NCBI GenBank assembly: GCA_002887195.1
Contig: PJAB01001131.1
Coordinates: 1-16,997 of the forward strand
DNA from: Chrysochromulina parva
Lineage: Eukaryota; Haptophyta; Prymnesiales; Chrysochromulinaceae
DNA: 16,997 nt
Reading direction: 5' to 3'
Notes under the pieces: generated by a model
Database searches by the model: none
Seen by the model: the letters and a program-made list of their open reading frames with translations, nothing else
Told to the model about the DNA's origin: nothing
Shown: positions 7,869-15,155 of the stretch, piece by piece
Position numbering within the stretch: position 1 is the first letter of the stretch
Layout of the letters: each line of letters starts with the position of its first letter
Translations under genes and position numbers: made by a program

Positions 7869-9773
7869 TCACTGCTCCTGCGTCGCTTGCAAGAATGAAT
7901 CGAGGTTCGCCTCCTGATTGCCGTCCTCGCCGTATTCGTCGTGCTCCGGCGCTGCTGCATGGGGCTGCGTGCGTGCCCGCGAAAAGGCAGCCTCCGAAGC
8001 CGCGAGGATATCTGGTTCTGCCCTGGACTGTGGGGCGGGCGCGTGGGCGAGAGCTTTGGTGGTCTCGAAGTACTCGGTGCGCGCGACCTCCGACACGTTC
8101 GCCGTCGGTTCCCATGAGTCTGGCAAGCCCTCGCCATGCTCGTCCTCGCCATCCCATGCGACGAGCCATTCTCGCTTTCCATCGACCACCCTCATGTCCT
8201 TGATCACGCGCAGCTTGAAGATTGCCTGGGCGGGAGCAGTGGCGGGAGCCGGGGCGGAAGCTGCCAGCATTTCCGAATCCTCGTGCACAGGCGGCGAGGA
8301 CCGCGTTAACGAGCGCATCACCGCGAGCGAGCGCGGCGAGAGAATTTCACCAGGCCCCTCGTCCTCGGCTGCGGCCGCCAGCGCGCCTGCGCGATCGCCG
8401 CCTCTGGAACCCGCACCGCTGACGTAGTTTACGTCCTCGCCGAGCAGGTGGGCAAGCATGCGCTCCTCCAGCTCGGACCGCGAGCCCGTCGTGACGATGC
8501 TGGCCTCCGCCAGTTTCTTTGTGAGCTCATCGAGGCCCATGCTCGCCACCATGCCCACCGCGGCATCGATCCGTTTCTGTTCCACGGCCGATCTCTCTCT
8601 GAACTCGTGCAGCTGCTCGAGCTTGGGGCGGGAGTCCATCCAGGTCATCCAGGTTGAGTCGCGCAAATTTGCGCGACTCAGCTTGAGGAGGCGCTGAGTG
8701 AATGACAGCCACAGCTCCGCGACCTCATCAGCGTCGGTGAGCTCCTCCGCCCAAGCGGTGGTCCTCGCATTCACATTCACAGTCCTCGCGATCCTCGCGC
8801 TTCCAGGCCGGCTCCGCGCGCTGGTCGGCTGGATCCTCGCTGCCGCTCCCGCTGCCGCTGTCCCGCTGCCGGTCCAAATCGCTGCCGTTGCTGGTGGCGT
8901 TGCTGGTGGCGCCCACGATGGCGCCCTTGCGCTTCCGACACCACGCAAGCTGCTTTGCCACGCGAGCGGCCCGTTTTCGTAGCCAAGTTTGCCGAGCGGC
9001 ACATCCTCGCACACGGCCGCGGCGCGCTGCTCGAAGGCAGCCGCGGAGCGCTGCGAGGCGGAGGTGGGCCGAGAACCTTGCAAGCTCACGGATTTGGGTG
9101 TTGCAGCAACACCAACGGGCGGCGGGGGGGGCGGCCGAACGTCTTCACCGTTGAGCAGCAGCTGCAGGACTCGAGCGGGCGGGGCACTCCGCGGTCGGAG
9201 CGATGTAACAGTGATCGGCCTCTCTTCCATCTTGACAATCGTGAGCCGCCTGGGACCCGGCTCAGGTCGTGGCTCCGGCAGTGGAGGCACGGCTTCTAGC
9301 AGAGCGTCTGTGTCCACCTCTCGCTCCGCTGGAGGAGCAGCGGGAGCGGGAGTGTAGGAGGCTGTCGCAGAGGCAGACTGTGGCCGTTGTGGCTTCGCTT
9401 GGGGTGGCTGCCGGTAGACTGTTGCGGAGAGCGGCCGGCGGTGCGTCTGAGCTAGTCGCTGCAGCGTGCTCTCACTGCACACCTTCCGTATGGGAGCTGG
9501 CCGATGAACGGGTGCGCTGCTGACGCGGCGCGTCTTTTCGGGTGGCCGGGCCATGCGTTCAATGCTTTCTTTGGAACACCGTGCCTGCGCTGAGGCCGGC
9601 CGCGTCGGCCTGGAGATGATGGACTGTGGCACGTGCTGCAGCAGGAGTTTTGTAAGCGCATTCGAAGGTGGCGGCATTGGTGGCCGCTTCCAGACGATCT
9701 GCCGGCTCTGCAGGGTCATCGGCATCAGCGGGGTGCTGGGCGATTGCCGTATGAACTCGGGCAGGGTTCGCAT
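7869..9773 (-). CDS. RPxSA-repeat protein with SAP-like and chromo domains
   Basis: This 634-residue protein starts at ATG 9773, with an in-frame stop 21 bases upstream. The N-terminal half is Pro/Ala/Arg-rich and disordered, with six R-P-x-S-A motifs: RPASA (58-62), RPLSA (113-117), RPQSA (130-134), RPRSA (193-197), RPTSA (235-239) and RPGSA (322-326). Residues about 410-445 (MGLDELTKKLAEASIVTTGS, then RSELEERMLAHLL) match the helix-turn-helix SAP pattern, a DNA-binding motif. Residues about 518-572 (FKLRVIKDMRVV, REWLVAWDG, DSWEPTANV, ARTEYF) fit a chromodomain, with the aromatic positions Y/W-W-W partly present. That pairing suggests a chromatin or DNA-associated protein. RPxSA motifs are common in algal flagellar proteins, an alternative setting. 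No catalytic domain is visible. It is divergent from the ankyrin gene. Confidence 0.78.
   Translation of the reverse strand: MRTLPEFIRQSPSTPLMPMTLQSRQIVWKRPPMPPPSNALTKLLLQHVPQSIISRPTRPASAQARCSKESIERMARPPEKTRRVSSAPVHRPAPIRKVCSESTLQRLAQTHRRPLSATVYRQPPQAKPQRPQSASATASYTPAPAAPPAEREVDTDALLEAVPPLPEPRPEPGPRRLTIVKMEERPITVTSLRPRSAPPARVLQLLLNGEDVRPPPPPPVGVAATPKSVSLQGSRPTSASQRSAAAFEQRAAAVCEDVPLGKLGYENGPLAWQSSLRGVGSARAPSWAPPATPPATAAIWTGSGTAAAGAAARIQPTSARSRPGSARIARTVNVNARTTAWAEELTDADEVAELWLSFTQRLLKLSRANLRDSTWMTWMDSRPKLEQLHEFRERSAVEQKRIDAAVGMVASMGLDELTKKLAEASIVTTGSRSELEERMLAHLLGEDVNYVSGAGSRGGDRAGALAAAAEDEGPGEILSPRSLAVMRSLTRSSPPVHEDSEMLAASAPAPATAPAQAIFKLRVIKDMRVVDGKREWLVAWDGEDEHGEGLPDSWEPTANVSEVARTEYFETTKALAHAPAPQSRAEPDILAASEAAFSRARTQPHAAAPEHDEYGEDGNQEANLDSFLQATQEQ
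8655..8680. repeat. Perfect 26-bp palindrome inside a CDS
   Basis: The half-site TGAGTCGCGCAAA (8655-8667) is followed directly by its exact reverse complement (8668-8680), with no spacer. It lies inside the chromodomain gene, coding for LSRANLRDS just before the SAP-like motif. Confidence 0.9.
8887..8910. repeat. 12-bp tandem duplication in CDS
   Basis: GTTGCTGGTGGC is present twice head to tail (8887-8898 and 8899-8910). On the minus strand it encodes the repeated PPAT of the chromodomain protein (residues about 289-296). The unit length keeps the frame. Confidence 0.75.
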
Positions 9774-9988
9774 GCTGCTGCTGCTTTGGTAGGACTAAAT
9801 GGGGAAAGAACCGTCCAGCCCACGCCAGTGCACAGTTGGAGCCATTCTGATGGCGGTCGTCATCTCGTACACTGTAACGCACGTGGATGTCGAGTCAGCT
9901 CAGGTTTAGTTTCGCGTGGAATTCTCAAATTGTGAGTCGCCGACTTGGCTTAAGTTTCTGAACACCTCACACACTAAGTTTCGCAAAC
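9774..9988. promoter_or_regulatory. Divergent spacer between chromodomain and ankyrin genes
   Basis: These 215 bp lie between two head-to-head ATG codons and must carry start regions for both genes. It opens with a CTG/GCT run next to the minus-strand ATG. No TATA box is obvious. The ankyrin start has a plausible context (CGCAAACATGAG). Confidence 0.5.
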
Positions 9989-10918
9989 ATGAGCTTCTCC
10001 GCGTTGGCTTTAGTTGCGCTAGTCGCGGCCACTCCGCTGCACGATGCCGTACAACAGAATAATATCACGCAGCTCGCGGCAGTGATTGAGGCTGGCGCAG
10101 CCTTCGACACACTCGATGATAACGCACTCACCGCTTTGCATCTTTCCACGTACCTTGGCCATAGAGAGGCAACCATGGGACTCTTGGCGCGCGGTGCGCC
10201 ACTCGAGACGCGCTCTGATCACGATGGAATGACCGCTGTGCTGTGGGCGGCCGGTCAGGGCCACGCCGATGTGCTCGGCGATCTGCTTGACGCTGGTGCG
10301 AACCCTCATGCTGTTGATGATCATGGGCGAACAGCTCTTCACTACAGTGCTTCACGTGGGCATCATGACGCCGTGCGTCTGCTCCTTCAGTCTGGCGTCG
10401 CCGTCGACTCCACTAGCGACCGGCGCGTCACCGCTCTCCAGCTCGCAGCTGCTGAGGGCCACGTGGAGATCGTCAAGGCGCTGTGCGATGCGGGCGCTGC
10501 AGTGGACGCCCAGGCTGATGAGGCCAAGATGTCGGCTTTACACGGGGCGAGTCTGATGGGCCACACCGCGGTTATCCAGGTACTCCTCGGCGCAGGGGCC
10601 GCTGCGACAGCTCTCGACAGCTCCGCTCGGACGCCGCTCCACCACGCCGCGCAGCGCGGCCATGCTGCCGCTGTGGAAGCCCTTCTCAACGCTTCGAGCG
10701 CTGCAGCGATCCTCGAGAAGCACGACCTCCAGGGCCAGACCGCGCGGCGACTTGCCGAGCGAGCAGGCCACCGAGCAGTGGCACGCCTGCTCCGAGCGCA
10801 CGGGGCCGAGCCGACGGGCCCGATCGGGCGTTTGGGCCATGTCATCCAAAAGTGGTGGGGTAGCGTGGTGAGACGCGCCACGGGCCGATTCACGATTCAG
10901 CAGCCGAAAATGAAATAG
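9989..10918 (+). CDS. Ankyrin-repeat protein with signal peptide
   Basis: This 309-residue protein starts at ATG 9989. The first 14 residues (MSFSALALVALVAA) form a signal peptide or short membrane segment, and ankyrin repeats begin at once at TPLHDAV. Eight repeats can be counted: about 15-47, 48-80, 81-113, 114-146, 147-180, 181-213, 214-249 and a degenerate last one to about 274. Conserved T-x-L-H, A-x-x-x-G-H and V-x-x-L-L positions are kept in most. The tail (GRLGHVIQKWWGSVVRR) is basic with tryptophans. Ankyrin repeats bind proteins; the partner is unknown. Export into the ER or beyond is inferred from the leader. It is divergent from the chromodomain gene, and the thioredoxin-like gene follows 203 bp downstream on the same strand. 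The stop codon lies in a 16-bp direct repeat. Confidence 0.92.
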   Translation: MSFSALALVALVAATPLHDAVQQNNITQLAAVIEAGAAFDTLDDNALTALHLSTYLGHREATMGLLARGAPLETRSDHDGMTAVLWAAGQGHADVLGDLLDAGANPHAVDDHGRTALHYSASRGHHDAVRLLLQSGVAVDSTSDRRVTALQLAAAEGHVEIVKALCDAGAAVDAQADEAKMSALHGASLMGHTAVIQVLLGAGAAATALDSSARTPLHHAAQRGHAAAVEALLNASSAAAILEKHDLQGQTARRLAERAGHRAVARLLRAHGAEPTGPIGRLGHVIQKWWGSVVRRATGRFTIQQPKMK

Positions 10919-10947
10919 AGAGCGTTCTAGTATGAAATAGAGAGCGT
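10910..10947 (+). repeat. 16-bp direct repeat spanning a stop codon
   Basis: ATGAAATAGAGAGCGT occurs at 10910-10925 and again at 10932-10947, a 22-bp period. The first copy contains the ankyrin gene's last codons and its TAG stop; the second is in the 3' UTR, so it looks like a recent local duplication of the gene end. Confidence 0.85.
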
Positions 10948-10990
10948 ACAAGGAGTGCACTTAGACCGCTTCGCAGCTCTCGCTACATGT

Positions 10991-10996
10991 AATAAA
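10991..10996 (+). terminator. AATAAA polyadenylation-like signal
   Basis: AATAAA lies 73 bases after the ankyrin stop and is preceded by TGT (TGTAATAAA). Its position suits a poly(A) signal, but many algae do not rely on this hexamer, so it is only suggestive. Confidence 0.3.
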
Positions 10997-11121
10997 ACAA
11001 TTCACACCTCAACGTTCACAGTAGCAAACGAAACGCGTCGACAAACAAGGGGCTCGCTCTCAGCCCCTTGCGACAAAGGCGACCGAGAACGTAACAAGAT
11101 CGATCCAGGGTCGGCGGAGAC

Positions 11122-11598
11122 ATGGCCGTGCCCAGATCAATCCTGCTGTTCCTACTCGTGCCACTCGCACGCGCGAGCGTGCAGACGATTGAATCCGATG
11201 AAGCCTTCGAGGCAACGGTGATGCAGGATTCAATTGTTTGGGGCGTGCTCTTCAATTCTGCATCCAAAGGCGAGGATGGCGAGGCTGCCATAGGTCTGAT
11301 CGAGAGACTATCCATGAAGATGTCTGCGGTGCAGTTTGCGGTGGCAGACGTGGACAGTGTGAAGGCCTTTGCGTCCGAGTTCAACGTGCGCAAGCGCATG
11401 GTACCCCGGCTGCTCATCTTCAACTCCCGTGCTCGCCAGGCTGAAATGGTTCCACTAAAGGACGACTTGCCTGCAGTCGAAAAGCTGGAAGAACAAGTGC
11501 TGGGCTTCCTGAAAGAGAACGGCAAGAATGACGAACACAAGTACAAGAAGACGACTTTGGCCGTTGGGGCTCCGGACGCAGCCAAGGATGAGGTGTGA
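11122..11598 (+). CDS. Secreted thioredoxin-fold protein lacking CxxC
   Basis: This 158-residue protein starts at ATG 11122. Residues 1-19 (MAVPRSILLFLLVPLARAS) are a signal peptide. The rest follows the PDI/thioredoxin plan: a beta strand VWGVLFNSAS (39-48), where the redox CxxC would follow but no cysteine is present (SKGEDGEA instead), then FAVADVDSVKAFASEFNVRK, and the cis-proline region RMVPRLLIF (Pro95). In fact the mature protein has no cysteine, so it cannot act as a disulfide oxidoreductase; non-redox PDI-like family members act as chaperones or binding proteins. The C-terminus is charged and ends AKDEV, similar to but not the same as the KDEL ER-retrieval signal. ER-lumen location is inferred from the leader. 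A GTGTGAG at the end could be read as a splice donor, leaving the true C-terminus open to doubt. Confidence 0.75.
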   Translation: MAVPRSILLFLLVPLARASVQTIESDEAFEATVMQDSIVWGVLFNSASKGEDGEAAIGLIERLSMKMSAVQFAVADVDSVKAFASEFNVRKRMVPRLLIFNSRARQAEMVPLKDDLPAVEKLEEQVLGFLKENGKNDEHKYKKTTLAVGAPDAAKDEV

Positions 11599-12452
11599 GT
11601 TGCGGTCTCACGATGAAAACCAGTGACATCACTATCCCTGCGTGGTGAGAATCCGCGGCTGGGGGCAGCCCTCAACTCAACGCTCGAGCCTCACGTTGCG
11701 GCGCACTCTAGATACCCCCGGTTGTGATACATCTGATGCTCATACATCCGTGGGGCCTCACAAGACTGAAGACCGACGCGACATACACGCTCATGTGGGT
11801 GATGGTGCAGTAACTGATCCGCTCGACTCCGCACCAGTTCATGTAGGCGCTGCGAGCTGATGATTAGATCCCGCAATACTATAAAGTCGAGCACGCAATA
11901 CTATAAAGTCGAGAACTGGTAAGTTGGTGAGAACGCATGTGTATGAGGAACGCGCCGGGCGCGGACCCTATACGCCGGTCCCGCGCTCCCGCGGCTCAGC
12001 CACCCCCGGAGCACCCCGGTCCCCGCCCCGCCGCAAGCCGGCGCGGCCCGTCGCGCGGCGACGCCGGTCCGGCGGCGGGTCGTCGTCGTGCGGCCACGCT
12101 CCACGCACCACCGGGAAACGCGCGTTCCAATAAATTCCAAAATTGAAATAATTCGTGACGACGCGGACGAGGAAAGCGTAATGACCTCCCACGCGCTTTC
12201 CGCGACACCACATTGCAACACGACATGTTACTGTATGAGCTTTTGTACCCGTGCAGGACAGGCGCGACCCGTCTGCCCTTGCGCCTTGGCGGCTCATCTC
12301 TCGCGCGCGCTATCTCTACAGGAAGCAACCGGAAGCTGCTGATCTGAGGTGTCGTGCTGGTTGCTGCTGCGCTCACTGTTGTCACCTTTCCTCCGCCTCA
12401 ATTGTCTGTCCGGTCTGCCTCCTACAGCTACACGCGCATCGCTACTCTGTCT
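11599..12452. other. Gene-free stretch with tandem repeat and GC block
   Basis: This lies between the 3' ends of the thioredoxin-like gene (+) and POR (-), so it carries both 3' flanks. It holds a 20-bp tandem repeat (11872-11913), a GC-rich block with nested inverted repeats (about 11945-12085) and a short AT-rich patch (12126-12152). No protein with a recognisable domain was found. Confidence 0.55.
11872..11913. repeat. 20-bp tandem repeat, period 22
   Basis: CGCAATACTATAAAGTCGAG occurs at 11872-11891 and 11894-11913, identical and separated by two bases. Each copy contains a TATAAA-like core (CTATAAAG), but no gene starts just downstream on the plus strand. Confidence 0.88.
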
Positions 12453-13712
12453 CTACAAGTAGTCCTTGACGAGGTCCATGGAGTAGTCATACTGCAGCTT
12501 GGCCCTGCGGCTGTCGCTGATCATGCCCGAGAACTGGTTGACGAAGATCTTGCCGCCCGAGCCGCCCGCGCCCTGCACCTGGACTTCCCACTTACCAGTT
12601 TGCTTATTGAGGACGCGCGAGGCGAGCCCCACCTGCTGCGCGTTGCCGTTCCAGCTCCAGTAGACGCCGCTCTGCTTGTCGCACTCCGGGTCGTCGATGA
12701 CCTGGGCAAGGCGCTGGCCAGCCTCGGCCTCAGGCACGTACCCGCCCGTCACGTACTTCATGAAGAGCGGGAAGATCGTCTTGAACCATTGGCGCTTCTC
12801 GCGGAACAAGTTGGTCTCCGCGATACAGCCTGGGTACATGGACGAGAAGGTGATGCCCGTAGTGTCATGGAAGCGCTTGTGCAGCTCAGTGATGGTCATC
12901 ATGTTGAGCGCCTTCGCGTCTTTGTAAGCTTTGGCACCGTCAAACTTGCCGCCGTCCACCATCTCAGCGCCCGGACCCTGTCGCAATCCCTCGAGCTCGC
13001 CGATCTCCGCACGAGGGTACACGAGGCCGCCGCCGATGGTGTTGCTGTTGCCCGTAATCGAGCCCACGATGCACAGCCGCGCATTCTTTGCGCGCTTGAG
13101 CTCGGGTAGCATCAGCTGGCACAGCAGGAAGTGCCCCAGGTGATTGACGCCAAACGACATCTCGTAACCATCGTCAGTCCATGCCGGCACGGGGTCGGCC
13201 GGGCGGTAGACGGCCGCGTTGCAGATGAGGTGATTGATCGGGCGCACCGGTGTGAAGGTCTTGAGATTGTCCACAAAGTCCCTGACGCTCTGCAGCGAGC
13301 CGAGCTCCAGCTTCATCGCGATGTAGTCGCTGCGCTTGATGCCAATCTCCTTGGCCGCACGGTCCATCTTCTCAGGATCTCGCACGGCGCAGATGACGAA
13401 GTAGTTCTTCTTGTCAGCGAGCGCCTTGGCGGCCCACAGGCCGAGGCCCGAAGAGGCCCCGGTGATCACGACCAGCCGGCGCGTGCCCACCTTGAGACCA
13501 CCCCAGATTGGCGGCAGCTCCTTCTTGCCGTCGTACAGCTTGGTACCCAACAGCACACTCGTCGGATTCGGAGGCGCCACCTGTCCCACAACGCGGTCCG
13601 GGTTGCTGACCGCGGCGCGAATCGGCGCTTGCACGCGGCGCACCACCGGCGCCTGCAGCGGCGCGTTCAGCAGCGCGAGCAGCGGGAATAGTCCGACAGA
13701 GAGCAGCGACAT
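12453..13712 (-). CDS. por: Light-dependent protochlorophyllide oxidoreductase
   Basis: POR reduces protochlorophyllide to chlorophyllide with NADPH and light, a late step of chlorophyll synthesis in the plastid. From the ATG at 13712 it is 419 residues. I prefer this start because it opens a classic signal peptide (MSLLSVGLFPLLALLNAPLQA) followed by a basic, acid-poor segment (PVVRRVQAPIRAAVS), the two-part leader of secondary plastids; an in-frame TTG at 13797-13799, the third codon of which is an ATG (13791-13793), would only add a non-signal extension. The SDR domain shows the NADPH motif TGASSGLG (84-91), CNAAVY (Cys164), FGVNHLGHFLL and the catalytic YKDAK (Tyr263, Lys267), plus SSMYPGCIAET (Cys296), all POR hallmarks. 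A glycine-rich insertion (GAGGSGG, 381-387) precedes the C-terminal segment. No intron is seen. It is divergent from the armadillo gene. Confidence 0.97.
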   Translation of the reverse strand: MSLLSVGLFPLLALLNAPLQAPVVRRVQAPIRAAVSNPDRVVGQVAPPNPTSVLLGTKLYDGKKELPPIWGGLKVGTRRLVVITGASSGLGLWAAKALADKKNYFVICAVRDPEKMDRAAKEIGIKRSDYIAMKLELGSLQSVRDFVDNLKTFTPVRPINHLICNAAVYRPADPVPAWTDDGYEMSFGVNHLGHFLLCQLMLPELKRAKNARLCIVGSITGNSNTIGGGLVYPRAEIGELEGLRQGPGAEMVDGGKFDGAKAYKDAKALNMMTITELHKRFHDTTGITFSSMYPGCIAETNLFREKRQWFKTIFPLFMKYVTGGYVPEAEAGQRLAQVIDDPECDKQSGVYWSWNGNAQQVGLASRVLNKQTGKWEVQVQGAGGSGGKIFVNQFSGMISDSRRAKLQYDYSMDLVKDYL

Positions 13713-13946
13713 TATGAAGTCCCTCGTCCCGATGAACTCTCGTGCAGCTCGACCGACGAGCTCCTGAAACTTGAAATGAGATCTCGATGTCATTTGCATT
13801 GCTTCGGATGTGCACCCGAATCAACGTGTGAAACACCCAAGGCTCTGCGAGCTAAAGGGTCGTCGAGGGTGTCATGTCTTTCTCGTCGAATCCCTGTCGA
13901 ATCGTGAAAAGCGGCCTGCGCATTCCTCAAAGTGAATGTTAACTGT
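13713..13946. promoter_or_regulatory. Divergent spacer between POR and armadillo genes
   Basis: These 234 bp separate the two head-to-head ATG codons. Control of POR by light would act here, but I see no element I can name. TCGAATC-like words recur (about 13885-13905). Confidence 0.5.
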
Positions 13947-14993
13947 ATGTCCATGGCCGATGTCGAGAGCCGCGCGGAGTCCAATCTCAGCAAGCTACGC
14001 CAGCTTCTGCACTCGGAGCCGCGCGTGGCGACGTCGCGCCCAGTCAAGCTTCAGAACGTTCTGCAGCAGTTTGTGGCTGCCAACGAGGACGCGAGCAAGT
14101 CTGCCAACTTTGTCAGCCAGACGCCGGACGACCTGACGGATGTCGTCGCGCTGATGACCAACGTCGCCGTGATGGCGCCGGACGACATGGCGCTGCGGGT
14201 GCTCAAGACGCTCAAGATCCTTTCGCGCAAGTATGAGAACCGCGTCCGGCTCGGCGAGCTCATCGTGCCTGACCTCGTACGCGTGCTCGGTGAGCAGCGA
14301 TCGCCGCCCGTGCTCGGCGAGGCGGCCAACGTGGTGCTCAACGTGTGCTACGAGCGCGACAATGTGGCGCGCATCATAGCCGCAGGTGGCGTGCTGCCGC
14401 TCATCGCGCTGTTGGGTGCGCCCGAGCTCGACCTTCAGGCGAATGCGGCAGGTGCCATCCAATCCATTTGCTTCCAGACCGAGGGCCGATCATACGTGCG
14501 CGAGATGGGCGCCATCCCTGCGGTGCTGCCGCTGCTCTCGTCGTCATCGCTGAAGGTGATCACCCGCGCGGTCGGCGCTGTGCACAACATCTCGTCCGAG
14601 CCGGAGGCCATTCGACTTATCCGGCGGCTGGAGGGCATCGCGCCGCTCGTTTCGTTGCTTCGCACGCCGAGCGCTGCCGTGTGCGGCTCGGCCGCGGGCG
14701 CGCTGCAGAACCTGTCGCGCGAGACGTCGGCGCGGCGCGAGATCCGCGAGCTCGGCGCTGTCGTGCCGCTCACAGATCTTCTTTTTGGCGATGACGTCCA
14801 GTCCCAGGTGTGTGCGGCCGGCGCCATCCTCAACCTACTCGGGCCGGAACTTGGCCCTGAGACTGATGCGAATCCGAAGCGGCAGGGCTTTAAGAAGCTT
14901 CTCTCGCTCGCGCTCACGGTCGGCATGTGCACGGAGCCGCTCCGGCAAGCGCAGCAGGAGATCCTTCAGGGCTCGAAGCCGCCGCAGAGTTAG
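13947..14993 (+). CDS. Armadillo-repeat protein
   Basis: This 348-residue protein is all-helical with tandem armadillo repeats. The first in-frame ATG is 13947 (MSMADVESRAE); the ATG at 13953 has the better context (TCCATGGCC), so the start could be two residues later. Repeats are clear from about residue 80 onward: LGEAANVVLNVCY...GGVLPLIALLG, NAAGAIQSICF...MGAIPAVLPLL, RAVGAVHNISS...EGIAPLVSLL, SAAGALQNLSR...LGAVVPLTDLL and CAAGAILNLLG, spaced about 42 residues. The first 60 residues and the C-terminal 40 are less repetitive. Armadillo repeats form a binding groove for other proteins. No F-box, kinase or U-box is attached. Flagellar, transport and signalling roles all exist in this superfamily, and nothing here chooses between them. 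The coiled-coil gene follows 162 bp downstream on the same strand. Confidence 0.87.
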   Translation: MSMADVESRAESNLSKLRQLLHSEPRVATSRPVKLQNVLQQFVAANEDASKSANFVSQTPDDLTDVVALMTNVAVMAPDDMALRVLKTLKILSRKYENRVRLGELIVPDLVRVLGEQRSPPVLGEAANVVLNVCYERDNVARIIAAGGVLPLIALLGAPELDLQANAAGAIQSICFQTEGRSYVREMGAIPAVLPLLSSSSLKVITRAVGAVHNISSEPEAIRLIRRLEGIAPLVSLLRTPSAAVCGSAAGALQNLSRETSARREIRELGAVVPLTDLLFGDDVQSQVCAAGAILNLLGPELGPETDANPKRQGFKKLLSLALTVGMCTEPLRQAQQEILQGSKPPQS

Positions 14994-15054
14994 ACCATCA
15001 ACCTATGTAGGGCGTGGAGTGTACTATGTTCCATGTTTTTTTACTGCACAAAGA

Positions 15055-15093
15055 CTCCCCTTCCATTTTTTCACACTTGCTGATATTTCACAG
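15055..15093 (+). other. Possible splice acceptor in 5' leader
   Basis: A pyrimidine-rich stretch, a CTGAT branch-like word and TTTCACAG ending at 15093 resemble a 3' splice site just upstream of the coiled-coil gene. A matching donor would have to lie between the armadillo stop and here; none with a strong GTAAG is visible, so this is tentative. Confidence 0.3.
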
Positions 15094-15155
15094 TGTCCGT
15101 TCCGATTGCGAGCCCATGCGAGCCGCCGGTTCTACCACATCCAAGGAGATCCATC

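Noticed and set aside
8728..9012. Alternative minus frame with acidic GSGSGSED-like text inside the chromodomain gene
   Set aside because: It looks protein-like locally, but the main frame keeps the RPGSA motif and is continuous through both flanks, so no frameshift is needed.
12354..13109. 251-codon plus-strand frame over POR
   Set aside because: It is opposite to an unmistakable POR; the frame is a by-product of codon bias.
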